Assembly (NCBI GenBank): GCA_050084515.1
Contig: CM114271.1
Span: 36,518,001-36,582,000, forward strand
Direction: 5' to 3'
Origin: Blasia pusilla
Lineage: Eukaryota > Marchantiophyta > Marchantiopsida > Blasiales
DNA: 64,000 nt
The notes below the pieces were generated by a model, which ran no database searches, had not been told where the DNA came from, and worked only from the letters and a program-made list of their open reading frames with translations. Below, piece by piece: positions 1-15,650 of this stretch. The stretch's first letter is position 1, and each line of letters opens with the position of its first letter. Position numbers and translations under genes: made by a program.

Positions 1-230
1 CCAACTCGCACTGCATCCAACAACACCGTTGGTCCAATCCAAGACCGCACCTCATGAACACTCGCGATCATCCGGGTCCGAGTGTCACCCAACAATGGAA
101 CATTCTCCAGAATGTAAGTAAGAGCATGTGCCTGATGAACCTAAAGATGTCGTAACACCCATAACATCTCCCAAAACAATCGAGACCTAGGGTTGTGTAA
201 TCCCTCACCACGACCAGCACGTATATGACC
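1..230 (-). pseudogene. Continuation of the cytosine methyltransferase domain beyond a premature TAG; truncated by window edge
   Basis: Reading on in the same frame after the TAG at 231-233 gives further recognisable methyltransferase sequence. There is a Gly-rich stretch with an RSRLFWEML-like segment, then motif VI as ILENVP (about 95-115). The stop stands where the conserved Gln of the PCQ motif is expected. A second TAG lies at about 150, in a stretch otherwise open to base 1. Both stops are one C-to-T change from CAG. The target-recognition region and later motifs lie outside the window. As it stands this copy cannot make a full enzyme without readthrough. Confidence 0.65.
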
Positions 231-2120
231 CTAACATGGCCATCCAGCAATCACCAAATCCACAGGACCAACCCTCTCAAGGTTCGGCGCCCCCAACAAT
301 GCAATGTGTGACGGCAAAGCACGCTGGTACCCACGAATAGCTGATGGCGGCAACAACTCAAGATATCTCCATATCCACTGACCAATATGTCGGGATGAGA
401 CTCTCTGGGCCGTCTCATCTTGCTCCACATACACGTATCTCCGCACAGAAATACCGGCCTGCAACACTGTAGCCAAACCCGTGCTAATCCCACTAAAGAG
501 ATCTAACACACAAATTCCCTCCGGCGGATACTGCCATACAATGGGTGTAGTATCCAAAGGGGATAACCCAACTGGACCAGAAGTAGGAGTCCTCCGTGGG
601 GCCTCCTCTTCCTCGTGAGGTATAACAGCCTCACACCAAGCCTCCTGCACTAGGCGATCAGCCTCCTGTCGTAGTGCACCGCCTGAACTCCAAAGTGGCA
701 CATCCAACGATGAGGATGCCACTGCTGCAAAACTAGGGACCTCCTCTACCTCCTCATGCACAGGAGAATCCATAGCAGAAAGATTACCCTCCAAAAAGTC
801 TCCTGGCCAAGTGACTACTCCACTAAAACCAGCCACAGATGCTAACACCGTTGGGGAAGACCCTCCTAGTCGAGCCCCATAAATAAATCTCACAGGAACG
901 TGGCTCATACGTCCATCCCTAGACTTCCAACCAGGTCTATAAGACGCTGTCTCAGTCCAGTAGTCCATCTGAAAACCCATAGGGTACAATATTGCTCCTC
1001 CAACTAGTACATCATACGACTCGGCTGATGTGACCACTACACCTGCTCCCAACCGGGAGCTATCAGTCGCATGATCTGGTCTCAACTGTACAAACAACTT
1101 CTCCCATGTCATGAATTGAGATCTATCATTGGCTCCTGCAAGTGATGTTTGAATCTGTAATGGGCAAGGCTCAAGCTCTGACCTCCGAATACCCAAACCA
1201 ATACATGCCGCCTTTCCCAACATCAAAGGTTGAGCACCAGAGTCTAACAAGACTCTATCTGGTCTATACACATGTCCTGTAGGACTCACCAATCGGAATA
1301 TCCCACTCCGATTGTCCAACATACATACACCAGGTATAAGCCTCTCACAATCAATGGCTGGTCGGACTGGTAATGCATCCATCTTTGCCGTTGCTGCGTG
1401 CCAAGTAGCACTGGTACTCAATACTACATCTGACATAGAGGGTCGCTCCACAGCAACACCCTCATCCACCTCAGCACGTGTAGCAGTAACACCCCCAAGT
1501 TCACACAACGTGGCTGCTAGCTGAAATATAGCAGCTAAGTCAACTCCTAAAGCCATCAGCTTCGTGGCCGAAAACAATGGGGATCCCAACACTGAAGTTT
1601 CCATCCGCAATACTGCACTGGATGCTGCATCCGTGTCTACTACACGCGATGTAGATGCCTCAGTCCCCATTGTCGGCTCAATAGGTTGCGTAGGAACCAT
1701 GGATGGAGTCCTAAGCATCTCAGACAACAAGAATGGCTGGGGAAGCCTAGCCTGCCTCCCAGCCTCACCCCTATGTGGGTCCAACTCCACAGTAGCACAA
1801 CGTGGCTCTGACGCTTGAGTGGCTCCTCTTGTAATTGCAGCTGATGCCTCAACCTGTGCTGCACTTGCCATATAAGAGAGATCATCCCCTCCATAAGAGG
1901 TGGAAGCCCCTGCTCCTGAACCTGATCTATGCTGGATACCAGCCATAGTAGCCACCTTCTGCTCCAACTGCTCAATCCTGGCAGCCATAGTTGACTCTGT
2001 CGTTGTGGTAGGGGTAGCCACCGTAGGCTCTCCAACCACTGGTCCACCTCTACCACCCCTACCACCTCTACCACCTCGGCCTCTCGGAGCTACTCCACCA
2101 CGGTCGCGGCCTGATCTCAA
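231..2120 (-). CDS. Retroelement polyprotein: RGG-rich leader, retropepsin-like protease, C5-cytosine DNA methyltransferase (partial)
   Basis: A 629-codon open frame. The first codon is TTG, not ATG; the first in-frame ATG is at 1986-1988 (residue 45), so the true start is unknown and may lie in an upstream gag frame. Residues about 13-26 are an RGG-type low-complexity run. About residues 280-430 resemble a retropepsin: LLDSGAQ (Asp at residue 293), then a YDVLVG segment. About 535-629 begin a C5-cytosine methyltransferase: motif I DLFSGISTGL (540-549), an acidic motif II around VEQDE, and motif IV ending GWPC with the catalytic Cys as the last residue. The ISTG form of motif I resembles DNMT3-type enzymes (GIATG) more than DNMT1 or CMT. 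The frame then meets TAG, although homology continues to base 1. Expected role if intact: methylation of cytosine in DNA by the element's own product. Family known: DNMT-carrying retrotransposons have been reported in dinoflagellates and the alga Klebsormidium. A host gene is possible but less likely given the protease. Confidence 0.7.
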   Translation of the reverse strand: MRSGRDRGGVAPRGRGGRGGRGGRGGPVVGEPTVATPTTTTESTMAARIEQLEQKVATMAGIQHRSGSGAGASTSYGGDDLSYMASAAQVEASAAITRGATQASEPRCATVELDPHRGEAGRQARLPQPFLLSEMLRTPSMVPTQPIEPTMGTEASTSRVVDTDAASSAVLRMETSVLGSPLFSATKLMALGVDLAAIFQLAATLCELGGVTATRAEVDEGVAVERPSMSDVVLSTSATWHAATAKMDALPVRPAIDCERLIPGVCMLDNRSGIFRLVSPTGHVYRPDRVLLDSGAQPLMLGKAACIGLGIRRSELEPCPLQIQTSLAGANDRSQFMTWEKLFVQLRPDHATDSSRLGAGVVVTSAESYDVLVGGAILYPMGFQMDYWTETASYRPGWKSRDGRMSHVPVRFIYGARLGGSSPTVLASVAGFSGVVTWPGDFLEGNLSAMDSPVHEEVEEVPSFAAVASSSLDVPLWSSGGALRQEADRLVQEAWCEAVIPHEEEEAPRRTPTSGPVGLSPLDTTPIVWQYPPEGICVLDLFSGISTGLATVLQAGISVRRYVYVEQDETAQRVSSRHIGQWIWRYLELLPPSAIRGYQRALPSHIALLGAPNLERVGPVDLVIAGWPC

Positions 2121-2138
2121 CTCTGGATGAAGATCATT

Positions 2139-4821
2139 TCAACGCTCTCGAGGATGACATGGTCTCCCGCAATGATTAGGGTGTGGGATAGTATTTTCGC
2201 AGGCATATATGGGCCATATGAGCACTGAAAAAAAAGATGGATTTTTATGTGAGTCCAAGTTTTGACAAACATAACTTTTCATGTAACATAACACTAGATA
2301 CTTTGCAAGTTGAATGACCCCAATATATTGAGCTGACAATTATGTGAACTTGCAACATAAATCTAGAAATAGTTCCAACTTTAAAAAAATCTCCATCCCT
2401 TGTAGTGTGTGTACCCTTTGCATGCATAACACGAGTATTTTTCTCTCACATAAACATGCGTCTTGTTTTGTCACCGCTCATATGCATGGAGAAGGATGAA
2501 GTATATGGTAACTATAAAAAATAACATGCCATGACATCCTCACTCACTACCTCTATAAAATTGAACATTTTGCAGCTACCCATGTAAAAATGCACAACAC
2601 ATCTCATCCATGGGATGGTGAAGCAAAAACTTGGAAATTTGGGGTTGTCCAAGCATAGACTTTCAAAGTTGGGGGTGGTCAAGTAATAAGGGTGAAATAA
2701 AATTCCTATTTTGGAAAGAGGTGGCTAAAATTAAACACGAAAATCCAAATCCGAAAAGTGAAGTTTAAATCGGACCCTAACCTAACTCTCCTAATTGTAG
2801 GCTATAGGATCACCACAAACCTATGGATGGTAGAAAAAGAAGAAGAAGCGTCAAATGTACACTTTCTTTTTGGCATTTTTATTCAACACTCCGTTGAATA
2901 GAAAAGCTATATACAATAAACCCGGACTCCTTGGTCAATGGGAAGAGATGACGTTGAAGCACCCTCATTTATTTAACCATTAATTCATTAAAAGTATAAA
3001 CCTTTGGTCCGTTGGGGTACGTGAGCTATGCAAGAAAGTTCCTTGTCATAAGAGGATGAGAAACGAAAGATATTCTTCAAAATAGTTGAAAGGGTCTAAC
3101 TTTTCAAGTATTGATTTTTTATATTCTCCCCTCCCTTTTGTGGAACGTTTCTACTTTTCGGTTCTTTATTTATTCATTCATATGTCAGTCAAGAATTTCA
3201 AAAAAATTGGCTTCTTCTGACTTGGTAAAAGAGACGCGTAAGAATATCACCAAATAATAAGAAACCAACTCCCAATAATAACATAAACTAAGTTTACTTC
3301 TTCTCTTTTTAATTCGTTGTGTTGTCACCCCATTAAGAGGAGTGCTCGTACATTTGGAAAAATAAATAAATTTTGCAACCGTATTGAAACGACGTATTTG
3401 ACCATGGGAAGAGAGACGATGAAATGAGGGATCCGACTTTATTATTTATCTTTGTATCTCGTTGTAAAATAAATGTACGTGAGTGGAACAAAATAAATTT
3501 AATAAAAGTGACTTAGTTGGGGTTGTTTTAAGTTTGCTATTGGTAAGAAGGCGATTGACTTAGTGAGGAGTAGATTATCCACATTTTGACCTTATGGGGA
3601 AAGTCCTTCCATTGAGTATGTTGATGTCAATTACATGATAGCAATATTTTTTTAAAAGAATTTTTATATTTACTTGTTGATAACCTACCTGGAACATATT
3701 TCACAATGTATTGTTCCATGTGAGTTGTCTATACATGTTGATGGGATTATTTTAGTTAAATAAATTTGTCAGTAGTCCCTTTCACTTTAGTGCATTACAG
3801 CATTAATTTTGAAAAGCTTTTAGTGAGGAACTTGTAAAATAAATAAATAAATAATCAGTCACATTGATAATCTATATGAGGGATCATGTAACTGCATCTT
3901 CTTTTGCTTTACATTAACATTTAGGAATCTTCAGGTAGAATATTTCAAGAAGGTGTTAAGGAACAAAATATCCATGAGACTTATTTAGAGGTTGAGAAGC
4001 ATTTGTCATGCGCCCTCTTAAAAATTTTATAGCATGTGAGCTATTAATTCCTCATCTCCATAAGATTGAATGATTTTTTGTGTTGTAACAATGTAATATG
4101 AAGGACACTTATGATGTGTCAAAGGCTAAGACAACTTCTTTAGAAGTCGAGATAATTTTATCCTCTACTAGAGAAGGCTCATAAGAGATTTAATGTAGAA
4201 GTGACTTGTCCAACAAAGAGAATTTTCAATAAAAATGGCTTGCTTCATGTATGGAAGATTTCATGGTAGAGCCAATAGTCTGTGGGATACTTCAAATTTT
4301 TGGTTTCATATTTCCACTCATCTAAAAGAGAATCCATGATCACATATGCAATTCGACAAATCCTTCTTAAATCACAAAAAATGTGTCTTGTTGTAATATT
4401 TACGACTAGGGTAAGGAAATTTTTATAATAATTTTAATAATTTACACATTATATGTGAAATTACCAGTCAAAAATTATTTAATATATCTTTTTAATTCTC
4501 GTTTCATACATAATGTTGGTAAATCAATGTTTTGAAATAATAAAATTCCTAATTATAGAATATTTGTGAGAGAATAAATAGAAATGAAAAATGATAATAA
4601 CAAGAAATAACTTAATAAAAAATTTTCTCTTAGCATATAGTAGTCAATTGCATTGGAGCCCTAAAAGGTCCTTAAGAAAATGAAAGATTATAAGAGTATT
4701 CATAGTTTTTATTAAGTAAAAAAAACTTGTAAAATATTCCTAACCATGCAAATTTTCATTGAAATGGATACCCATCTAATTATGAATTTTAGTAAGTTCA
4801 TTAATGGTGAAAATTTATCTT
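2139..4821. other. AT-rich intergenic sequence, no gene recognised
   Basis: No reading frame has recognisable domains. The part next to 2139 is upstream of the retroelement frame and probably includes its leader or LTR, but I could not define LTR ends or a primer-binding site. The rest is AT-rich and riddled with stops. Confidence 0.5.
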
Positions 4822-4880
4822 TAGAGTGAGGTGCCATTATAACTTGAGTCACACTCAAGTTATAATGGCACCTCACTCTA
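4822..4880. repeat. Perfect 28-bp inverted repeat with a 3-nt loop
   Basis: Arms 4822-4849 and 4853-4880 are exact reverse complements (arm starts TAGAGTGAGGTG, ends AACTTGAGT), separated by CAC. In RNA or single-stranded DNA this would form a very stable hairpin. No transposon ends or flanking duplication were recognised. A perfect palindrome in otherwise decayed sequence suggests recent origin. Confidence 0.9.
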
Positions 4881-7209
4881 GAAAGACGACAGAGGAAGAT
4901 GTTTGAATGTAGTAATCTACAAGCCATAATATTGGTATTCGAGCCACAATATTCGCAAGTGTATTCTCTCATAAGGTAAGATACTTACAAAGCAATAGCT
5001 AAAATTTGAGCATTTGGTCAACTATAGCCAATATATATATGCAAGAAATATATGGGGAGGTCTTCTTTCTTAATATATGCTTCAAGGTTTCTCAAGGATG
5101 CCCCTCTTACTAAGTGTCTTCCCACATGCTACTTATTGAGGCACCCAAATGTGGATCATCACTTACAACTTCCTATTGGCTTTTTAGGAATTCATGTCTT
5201 TGTATATTTTGGATATTTTTGGCTTTTTTTACTCCGCAAGCCCCAACATTCCTTTCCATATGCTATTTTTTTCATTTCATGACTACTTATCTCACAATAT
5301 ATTTTATTTTCATTCATCTCCCCCCATCCCCAACATGGGGGTTTTTGTAACTAGTCTCAAGGCATCAATTCCCATGTTGACTGCTCCAAAAGCTTCTTGC
5401 CCCGCTTGCCCTTAACTTGTGTCTTGACTCAAGGCTAGTGCTTCCCTACCCATTTGGTCTTTCCCAAAGTTCCTTTGAGTGGTTTCACATGTGCCTAAGA
5501 CATGTCTTATTACACCAAGGTCATGACTCACATTCCAAGTTCCCAGTACTGTATGCATCTCAAACTAAGCATTTATGAATGGCCCTGAGACAAGTATTTT
5601 TCAAAAGGGATGAAACCACTTTTAAAAAGAAGGGGTGATAACAGAGATTGAAATTTGACAAAAAAGATGAACCTTATATTGAGCTCTAAGCCAAGGGAAA
5701 ACAAGGTGAGAGACCATGAGTATTGGAGGTGTGCATGGGTCGCGATGCCTTTAGACTAGCTATGGGGAACAAACGGAAATAAAACCAACCATAAGATGGC
5801 AAGGCCATGAATCAAGATGTACGACTAGATATAAAATACAACAAGCTTAGGGGTAAGAGTTCCATGTCTTTTCGTGTCCCAAGTAATCATCTAAGATATT
5901 GAGTGGCTACACCTTGAGGACAAAGTTGTTGCTAATGCACTCTAATGAATGGTGAGCAATAAGAGGAGATTAGTTTGAAAAATAATAAAGGCAAGGGGAT
6001 ACCAAATGATGCAATACTAATCTCCAAATACTAGACCTTATGGGACACACTCGAGTTGAGTCACGTAGACCCACCACAAGTCTTTTGCTTTGCAAGGCTC
6101 AAAATGGATGGATCTTTGCAGGTTATCTAGGAAGGTGGAGAATGACTCTATGATGGGAGGAAGGAAGAGTGTACTATTTTACGTGTCATGTATTATATTC
6201 ACCCTTGGACCTGGATGGGGGCTGGACTATAAGCTAAGTTTTTTTTCTCTTTGCTCTTACCAAGTGGCATAAGTTCAATTTAAGACTTAATGGTGTAATT
6301 TAGGGTAGCCTCTTGTAACCAACATTTAGGATGAGACTTGTGGTAGTGATAGTAGAGGGCATGATGCCATATGAGAAAAAAAAGAAGTCAATTGAGAAAT
6401 CCGTAAATTTTAGCTTGAAAACTTCGATTTTCTTGCAAGTTTCTTAAAGTTACGAGTGAATAAAAACCAAGAGTTGCACTTTTAGGTAAGTCATAACTTG
6501 TAAATAAAATAATATATTAAATCCAAGCCAAAAATTTCCAATTATTACGACTTAATATAAAAATGATAAATATCATCATTTCTTCGGAAATTATTGGTTA
6601 TTAATTTTAAAATAAAAACTTTCGTCATTTATATTAATTAAAAATATTTTTATGAATTTCAATCTTTTAAATAATGATGATTTCCTTAATTTGTGAATAT
6701 ACTTATTAAATTTGTTACAAAAGATAATTGGAATTATTTTTTTATGTAACAAATTACTTCATTTCACTTCAAATGTATGTACATATCCGTTTGTTAGTCT
6801 TCAAAAACTAAGATTTTTATATTTTCTGTAAATTAAAATTTTCTCTTAAACTCGGTACTAGAGATCCATGAACAATCTAAAAATTTTGTATCTTGATCCA
6901 CTGGATAACAACCAAAGTCCTCTACGGGTGGTCCTTCTCAATAAGAATATAACTTGTATTGTTCAGTCCAATAATAATTGAGATTCTATTTTATTCTCTT
7001 TCTATCATTCTTACGAGATTGACTTCCATGTGCAAAGAGAGAAAAACTATTCCATGCAGAATTTCCTCAATTGTAAGGTTTTAGATTTGACATATCACAT
7101 GAGAGACTAACGTGATGATGGTTGACATTGTAGTTACAAATCCTACATGAGTGTTAGTTCCGATGCACGTGGTTGCATAAGGGAGATTGCTATAAGAAGT
7201 AGAGGTAAC
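4881..7209. other. AT-rich intergenic sequence, no gene recognised
   Basis: Only short frames without recognisable domains. The interval looks like old repeat-derived DNA, but no element could be bounded. Confidence 0.5.
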
Positions 7210-7485
7210 TAAGGTTGCAATGGACAAAGTACGTGTATGTGGACATATCAATTTCCTTGGACTTAAGTCCGTCCTATAGAAGGACTTGTCCATGTGACCC
7301 CATCTCTCCCTTCGTGATCCGCACTTTCTCGTTTCTTCCTCCTCCTACCTTTATTTCATCCCCCTTATTGCCTCACCCACCCTTTCCTTGCCTTCCACCA
7401 AGAACTATAATTATGGGCCCCTCCTTTGCAATCCATGTCCATGGACATGTCCAAACTTGTCCGTCCATGTCCGTCCATGGCGGAG
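7210..7485 (+). mobile_element. hAT-like MITE, copy A (right end lost)
   Basis: Left end AAGGTTGCA is followed by the family signature: a GGACTTAAGTCCGTCC block, GAAGGACTTGTCCATG, then a C/T-rich interior. Further on come TATGGGCCC and repeated GTCCGTCCATG. The right terminal repeat is not recognisable, so the right edge is approximate. Other copies are at 10691, 14752, 16546, 16841, 48862 and 52103. Confidence 0.7.
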
Positions 7486-9153
7486 ACGATAGTGACAAGA
7501 AATGAGATCTATTGGGGCAAGAATAAGGAGGGGAGATGGGGTTTCTCAATTGAGAGATAGAGAGAGGTTGGGGGTCAGGGAACTTCAAACAACATTCTTT
7601 AAGGATCAAGATTCTTGGTGATTTAATTCATATGAGTGCTTCTCAAAACCATACAAAGCAAAACATATATTTAGAACATTTGGATCTAAGATTTGATACA
7701 ATTCCAAGTTCAATAATACCCCTCCTTAAGGTTAGAGAATATCTAAACACAAAGTCAAAGGAGATGGGAAGTAGGTTGTAATTCTCAATTATTTCATTGT
7801 CTTCGTTATAATATAAGGATTAGTGAAATAAAGAGAGTGGATTTTCTTCTACTCAAAAAATATATGTGAAGTATATCTACATCCATAATTATAATTCATG
7901 AAGGGAGGTTATTATGTGAGGAAATTTTTTAAAATACATTGAAATAAATAAATGAAATGTCATCATAGAATGAGGAGATATCTCTTGTCTTTTATAGAAT
8001 TGGGATAGGTTTATAGTAATTTCAGATGAATTGGTTTTTTTTAGAGTAGAAAATTCCTTAAGCCATTCTCTTTGTTCCACGAATCCTATTATCATTAGGA
8101 AGACAATGAAAAAAATGAGAATTGCATCAAATAGTGGAGCCATGTTCCAAATATGTGATTTTCTTTGTATGCTTTTGGGGAGCACTCACATTTAAAACAC
8201 CTCTAACAATCATGGTGCTTAAGAAAGAATGTACTAGCATCCCATTCATATATGGTTCATTTTTAGTGTGGTAGAAAAAATTTCACTTTTAGAATTACCT
8301 AAAGAAAATTATTTTGAGAAATAGTCTCAATTTTACAATAGACAAGAAAAATCTCATTATTTCATTATAGGGGTTTTTTATTATAGTTTCTACAACAAGT
8401 AATTAATTTCTTGGCTTTCAATTTGAGAGCGATGAGACTATAACGTGTTATATTTATTTACAACTATATGTAACCTAATGACGCACCTTATTTTGTAAAC
8501 ATAAGAGATAATATGATACATCATATTTCTCTTTCTTTTATTTCTTTTAGAATGACTTTCTTCACATAGTAATCAAAGTAAAAATTGAGGGAATCCAAGT
8601 CAATCTTGTACTCAAGCTCCAAAATTCTAGAAGAAGTGCTTCTCAGACTCGACATGATGAAGATGGCTCTTGGGATCCAATTCCTCACGATACATATCCT
8701 TAGGAAGAGCCAAACGAAGACAACCAAAAATAATAACCTCCATATATTTGTTACTTGGTTATCGTTAATCAAGTTACCATGTCATGTGATCAAAAAATAA
8801 ATAAAATTATATGAGTTTTATAGAATATATCTCTATGTAAAGACACAAAAATTTAAGCTCATATAATCGCATAGAACAAATATAGATCCAAAACGCCCAA
8901 TATCCTCTACTTAGTTGATGCGGTGGAACTATAAGAATTGATTAACTATGATGCGATAATTATCACGTGCATATACAATACTATAAGAAATCCATACCAC
9001 AAAAAGAAAGAAAATACTAATATTTACACAAAAAGTGTCAATCTTTTCATGTCATAGAAATATCTTTACACGCACATATACGTCAAGATCTCATATTTTT
9101 CCTCCCTAATTGGCCACTAGGTCTACTAACTCCAAGTAGTACTATCATATCCA

Positions 9154-9195
<42 letters not shown>

Positions 9196-10690
9196 TATAC
9201 ATACATACATACATACATCTATGATACAACCATTATCTCCAAGGAACCCTATCAAAATGGAATATCAACCATAACAAATACCACCCTCTTGAATAAACTC
9301 ACAAACCAACATGATGGTTGCATCTTTGACAAACCTACACAATATTTGACCTCAAGCTCATAGGTAAAATTTCTATGCTTGTATCTAATCTAGCTCTCAT
9401 CTCCATTCGAAAGATGAAACAATGCATGTTGATGCAAATGATCCTTCTAAACCATACTATCCCAATCTTCAATACAAGGATTTCAATATGTTACACCTTA
9501 CATATATGTAAAATCAAGTGTCTTGCAAGAATATATAGTGTTGTTGGTGTTGTATTTTATAAGTTTCTTATGGACTGAACCTCCTAGTCCTTGGATGATA
9601 ACCAATGCCAAAAATATTTGTATACCTTAACGTGTTTCTATACTCATAAATTGGCAAGTTCTTAAATGCATGTACCTACAAAAACCTAGTATCTCATTGA
9701 GATAGGGGGTATAGTGCATTTTGGATCTATATTTGTCCTTATTAATCCATTAATCATATATGTTCAACCATCTTTGATTCCCATATCCATAACGTGTGTA
9801 TTCCTTCCGATATGCGATTCCAAACTATCTATAGGATCCAATTGTGCTTACTAGCACGCATTACGCTTAAAACGAACTCTATCAATCACTTCAATGGTTG
9901 ATGATCATCAATGGTTATGAAAGGATTGCAAAAAAAATAACACCTGAACTGTGCCACGACCTATATTATAGCCAAGAACTCTCCCTTGTATTAATTTTAC
10001 TTTGATTCTACAAGGAATAAACTCATATATGCCATAATGAACTCGTTTTCCTCATTATCTTACTAATTAAGCATGACTCCCAAGTCAAAAAAATATACTT
10101 CAGTTTGTGTGTAATTGGAAAGGATTCCCTATGAAATATCTAAAAAAATAGGCAAGGAAGGCAACATGTCCTTAAGCATTGGAAATCCTACGTCTTGATC
10201 ATCTCCCTACTGCCCAACATGATCAAGTCTCATTAGAAACTCTAAACATTCCATGATTGCACTAACCCCATAACATATCCTCGATATAAGTTTTTCTAAC
10301 CTAGAAATTCTTTGACTTGACTTACATGTATATGACATGTAATGCACACAATAACCCTCTATCTTAGTTTTTTTGAACACCTAATCCACATGGGTATATG
10401 ATATAATGCGAGCACTCTATTTAATCTTGGAAGAACGTGCGCCTTATTGCATTTCATGAAATAACAACCATGAAAACATGTTCTCCAAGTATTTCTCATT
10501 CTCCTCAATTTTAACACTCTAGCATACTAATATAAAGATCTCAGTCCGAGAGATTAAGAATTCCCCCTGAAACTTTTATCCCTCTTTATATACTCTTGAA
10601 TGATCCATTCCTTTTACACAAAAAACCAATGATGTTGAGTCTCTTCTTCATTCATCATACAAATTTTTTTCCTTACATGTTTGCCACATG
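7486..10690. other. AT-rich intergenic sequence with no recognised gene
   Basis: Only short frames lacking recognisable domains. It holds a compound AT/ATAC microsatellite, listed separately. Confidence 0.5.
9154..9218. repeat. Compound (AT)n/(ATAC)n microsatellite
   Basis: About 33 nt of alternating AT is followed by a short mixed stretch and five to six ATAC/CATA units. Directly visible in the sequence. Confidence 0.9.
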
Positions 10691-11008
10691 CAAGGTTGCA
10701 TACGTAAAAATTGCGTGTCTGCGGAAATATCCATGTCCGTGGACTTACGTTCGTTCTATGGAAGGACTTGTCCATGTAGGCTCCACCTTCCCCTTCTTTC
10801 TCATTCCCTCCACTTGCTTATGTGTTCCGTACTTTCTTGTTTCTTCCTCCCTCCATCCCCACTTCCTCCTCTTTTATTGCTCAACTTACCCTTCCCATAC
10901 CTTCCATCATGATCTATAAGTATGGGCCCCATCTCTTATAATCCATGTCTGAACTTGTCAGTCCATCTCAGTCCTAGGGACGGACTTATCGATTTTTGTG
11001 CAACCATT
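10691..11008 (+). mobile_element. hAT-like MITE, copy B
   Basis: Starts CAAGGTTGCA and ends GTGCAACCATT, an imperfect terminal inverted repeat. The flanking 8-mers GCCACATG (left) and CTCACATG (right) match at 6 of 8 positions, consistent with an aged 8-bp hAT-type target duplication. The interior shares GAAGGACTTGTCCATG and TATGGGCCCCAT with the other copies. It has no coding capacity. Confidence 0.75.
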
Positions 11009-14751
<3,743 letters not shown>

Positions 14752-15053
14752 CATGGTTGCACGAGAATGGACAAGTTTGTCCCTAAGACGGACATGGATT
14801 GCAAGATATGGGGCCCACACTTATAATTCATGGTGGAAGGCAGGGCCGAGGTGGGCAAGGCAATAAGGGTGAAGGGAGTGGATATATGTGGGGGGAGGAA
14901 GAAATGGGAAAGTATGGAATATAGAGGCAAGTTGGGGGAATGAGAAAGAAGGGGGAGGTGAGGCCTACATAGACAAGTCCTTCCATAGGACGGACTTTAG
15001 TCCTCGGACATGGGCATGTTTGCGGAAACAAAATTTTCCCATATTTAACCTTG
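14752..15053 (-). mobile_element. hAT-like MITE, copy C (302 bp, with target duplication)
   Basis: Begins CATGGTTGCA and ends AACCTTG, an imperfect terminal inverted repeat. Flanks are CTAATGGC (14744-14751) and CTAATGAC (15054-15061), an 8-bp duplication with one mismatch. CA-start termini plus 8-bp duplication are the hallmark of hAT elements. It is inverted relative to copy B and has the GGGCCCACA and GACAAGTCCTTCCATAG blocks. Confidence 0.8.
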
Positions 15054-15091
15054 CTAATGACGTGTGACCCAAGTCTTGACATGAGAGACAC

Positions 15092-15650
15092 ATGGTCCCA
15101 ATTACAAATTCAAGAGCAGATTTGGTAGATAGACAAGAGGAAAACCAAAGAGATAATACCACGATGAGTTTTAGAACCCAAGGTGTTCAAAGCTTAGCAA
15201 GTGCATTATTCCAAGCTAAAGGGGCAATTACAAGAAAGGTTGGGTTGTTGGCGCCACAAAGAGTAAAATTAGTCATCCAATGAGAGGATGTGGACCAGGT
15301 AAGAGGGTCTAGTGACTTAGCCTTAAGTGGGATTGATAGGGAGCCTTCGGGAAACAAGTTGAGGGAAGGTGACAAACCTTTACATGATACACCTACGGAT
15401 TCTATTGAATTCCAATTTATGATTGATGTACTTATTGGAGGAAAATTTGTGGTTTCTTTGATTAACACAAGTGTGCCATGTGATTTCCTAGATTATAAGG
15501 CAATTGAGAGGTTGGGAGTGCCAATAATCTACATGGAGAAATCCCAAGTTGTGATCTATGAGGACAGATGCTCGGGAACCATCTCGAGCCAAGCGTTTGA
15601 AATCAAGATGGTGATTCTAGATGGTAGTTGAGTTAAGTGCTAGGGAAGAT
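15092..15650 (+). pseudogene. Ty3/gypsy gag-protease relic
   Basis: The frame 15290-15631, with a continuation from 15092 broken by a stop, encodes a retropepsin-like fold. FVVSLINTSVPCDFLDY corresponds to the usual LIDTGA-type active site, with Asp changed to Asn and Gly to Ser, followed by KAIERLGVPI. The catalytic Asp is therefore gone. Later frames break immediately. Identification rests on the pattern around the active site; the family is uncertain. Confidence 0.5.

Noticed and set aside
2118-2120. Treating 2118-2120 as a Met start for the methyltransferase polyprotein
   Set aside because: The codon is TTG. The first in-frame ATG is 1986-1988, so the N-terminus is unresolved.
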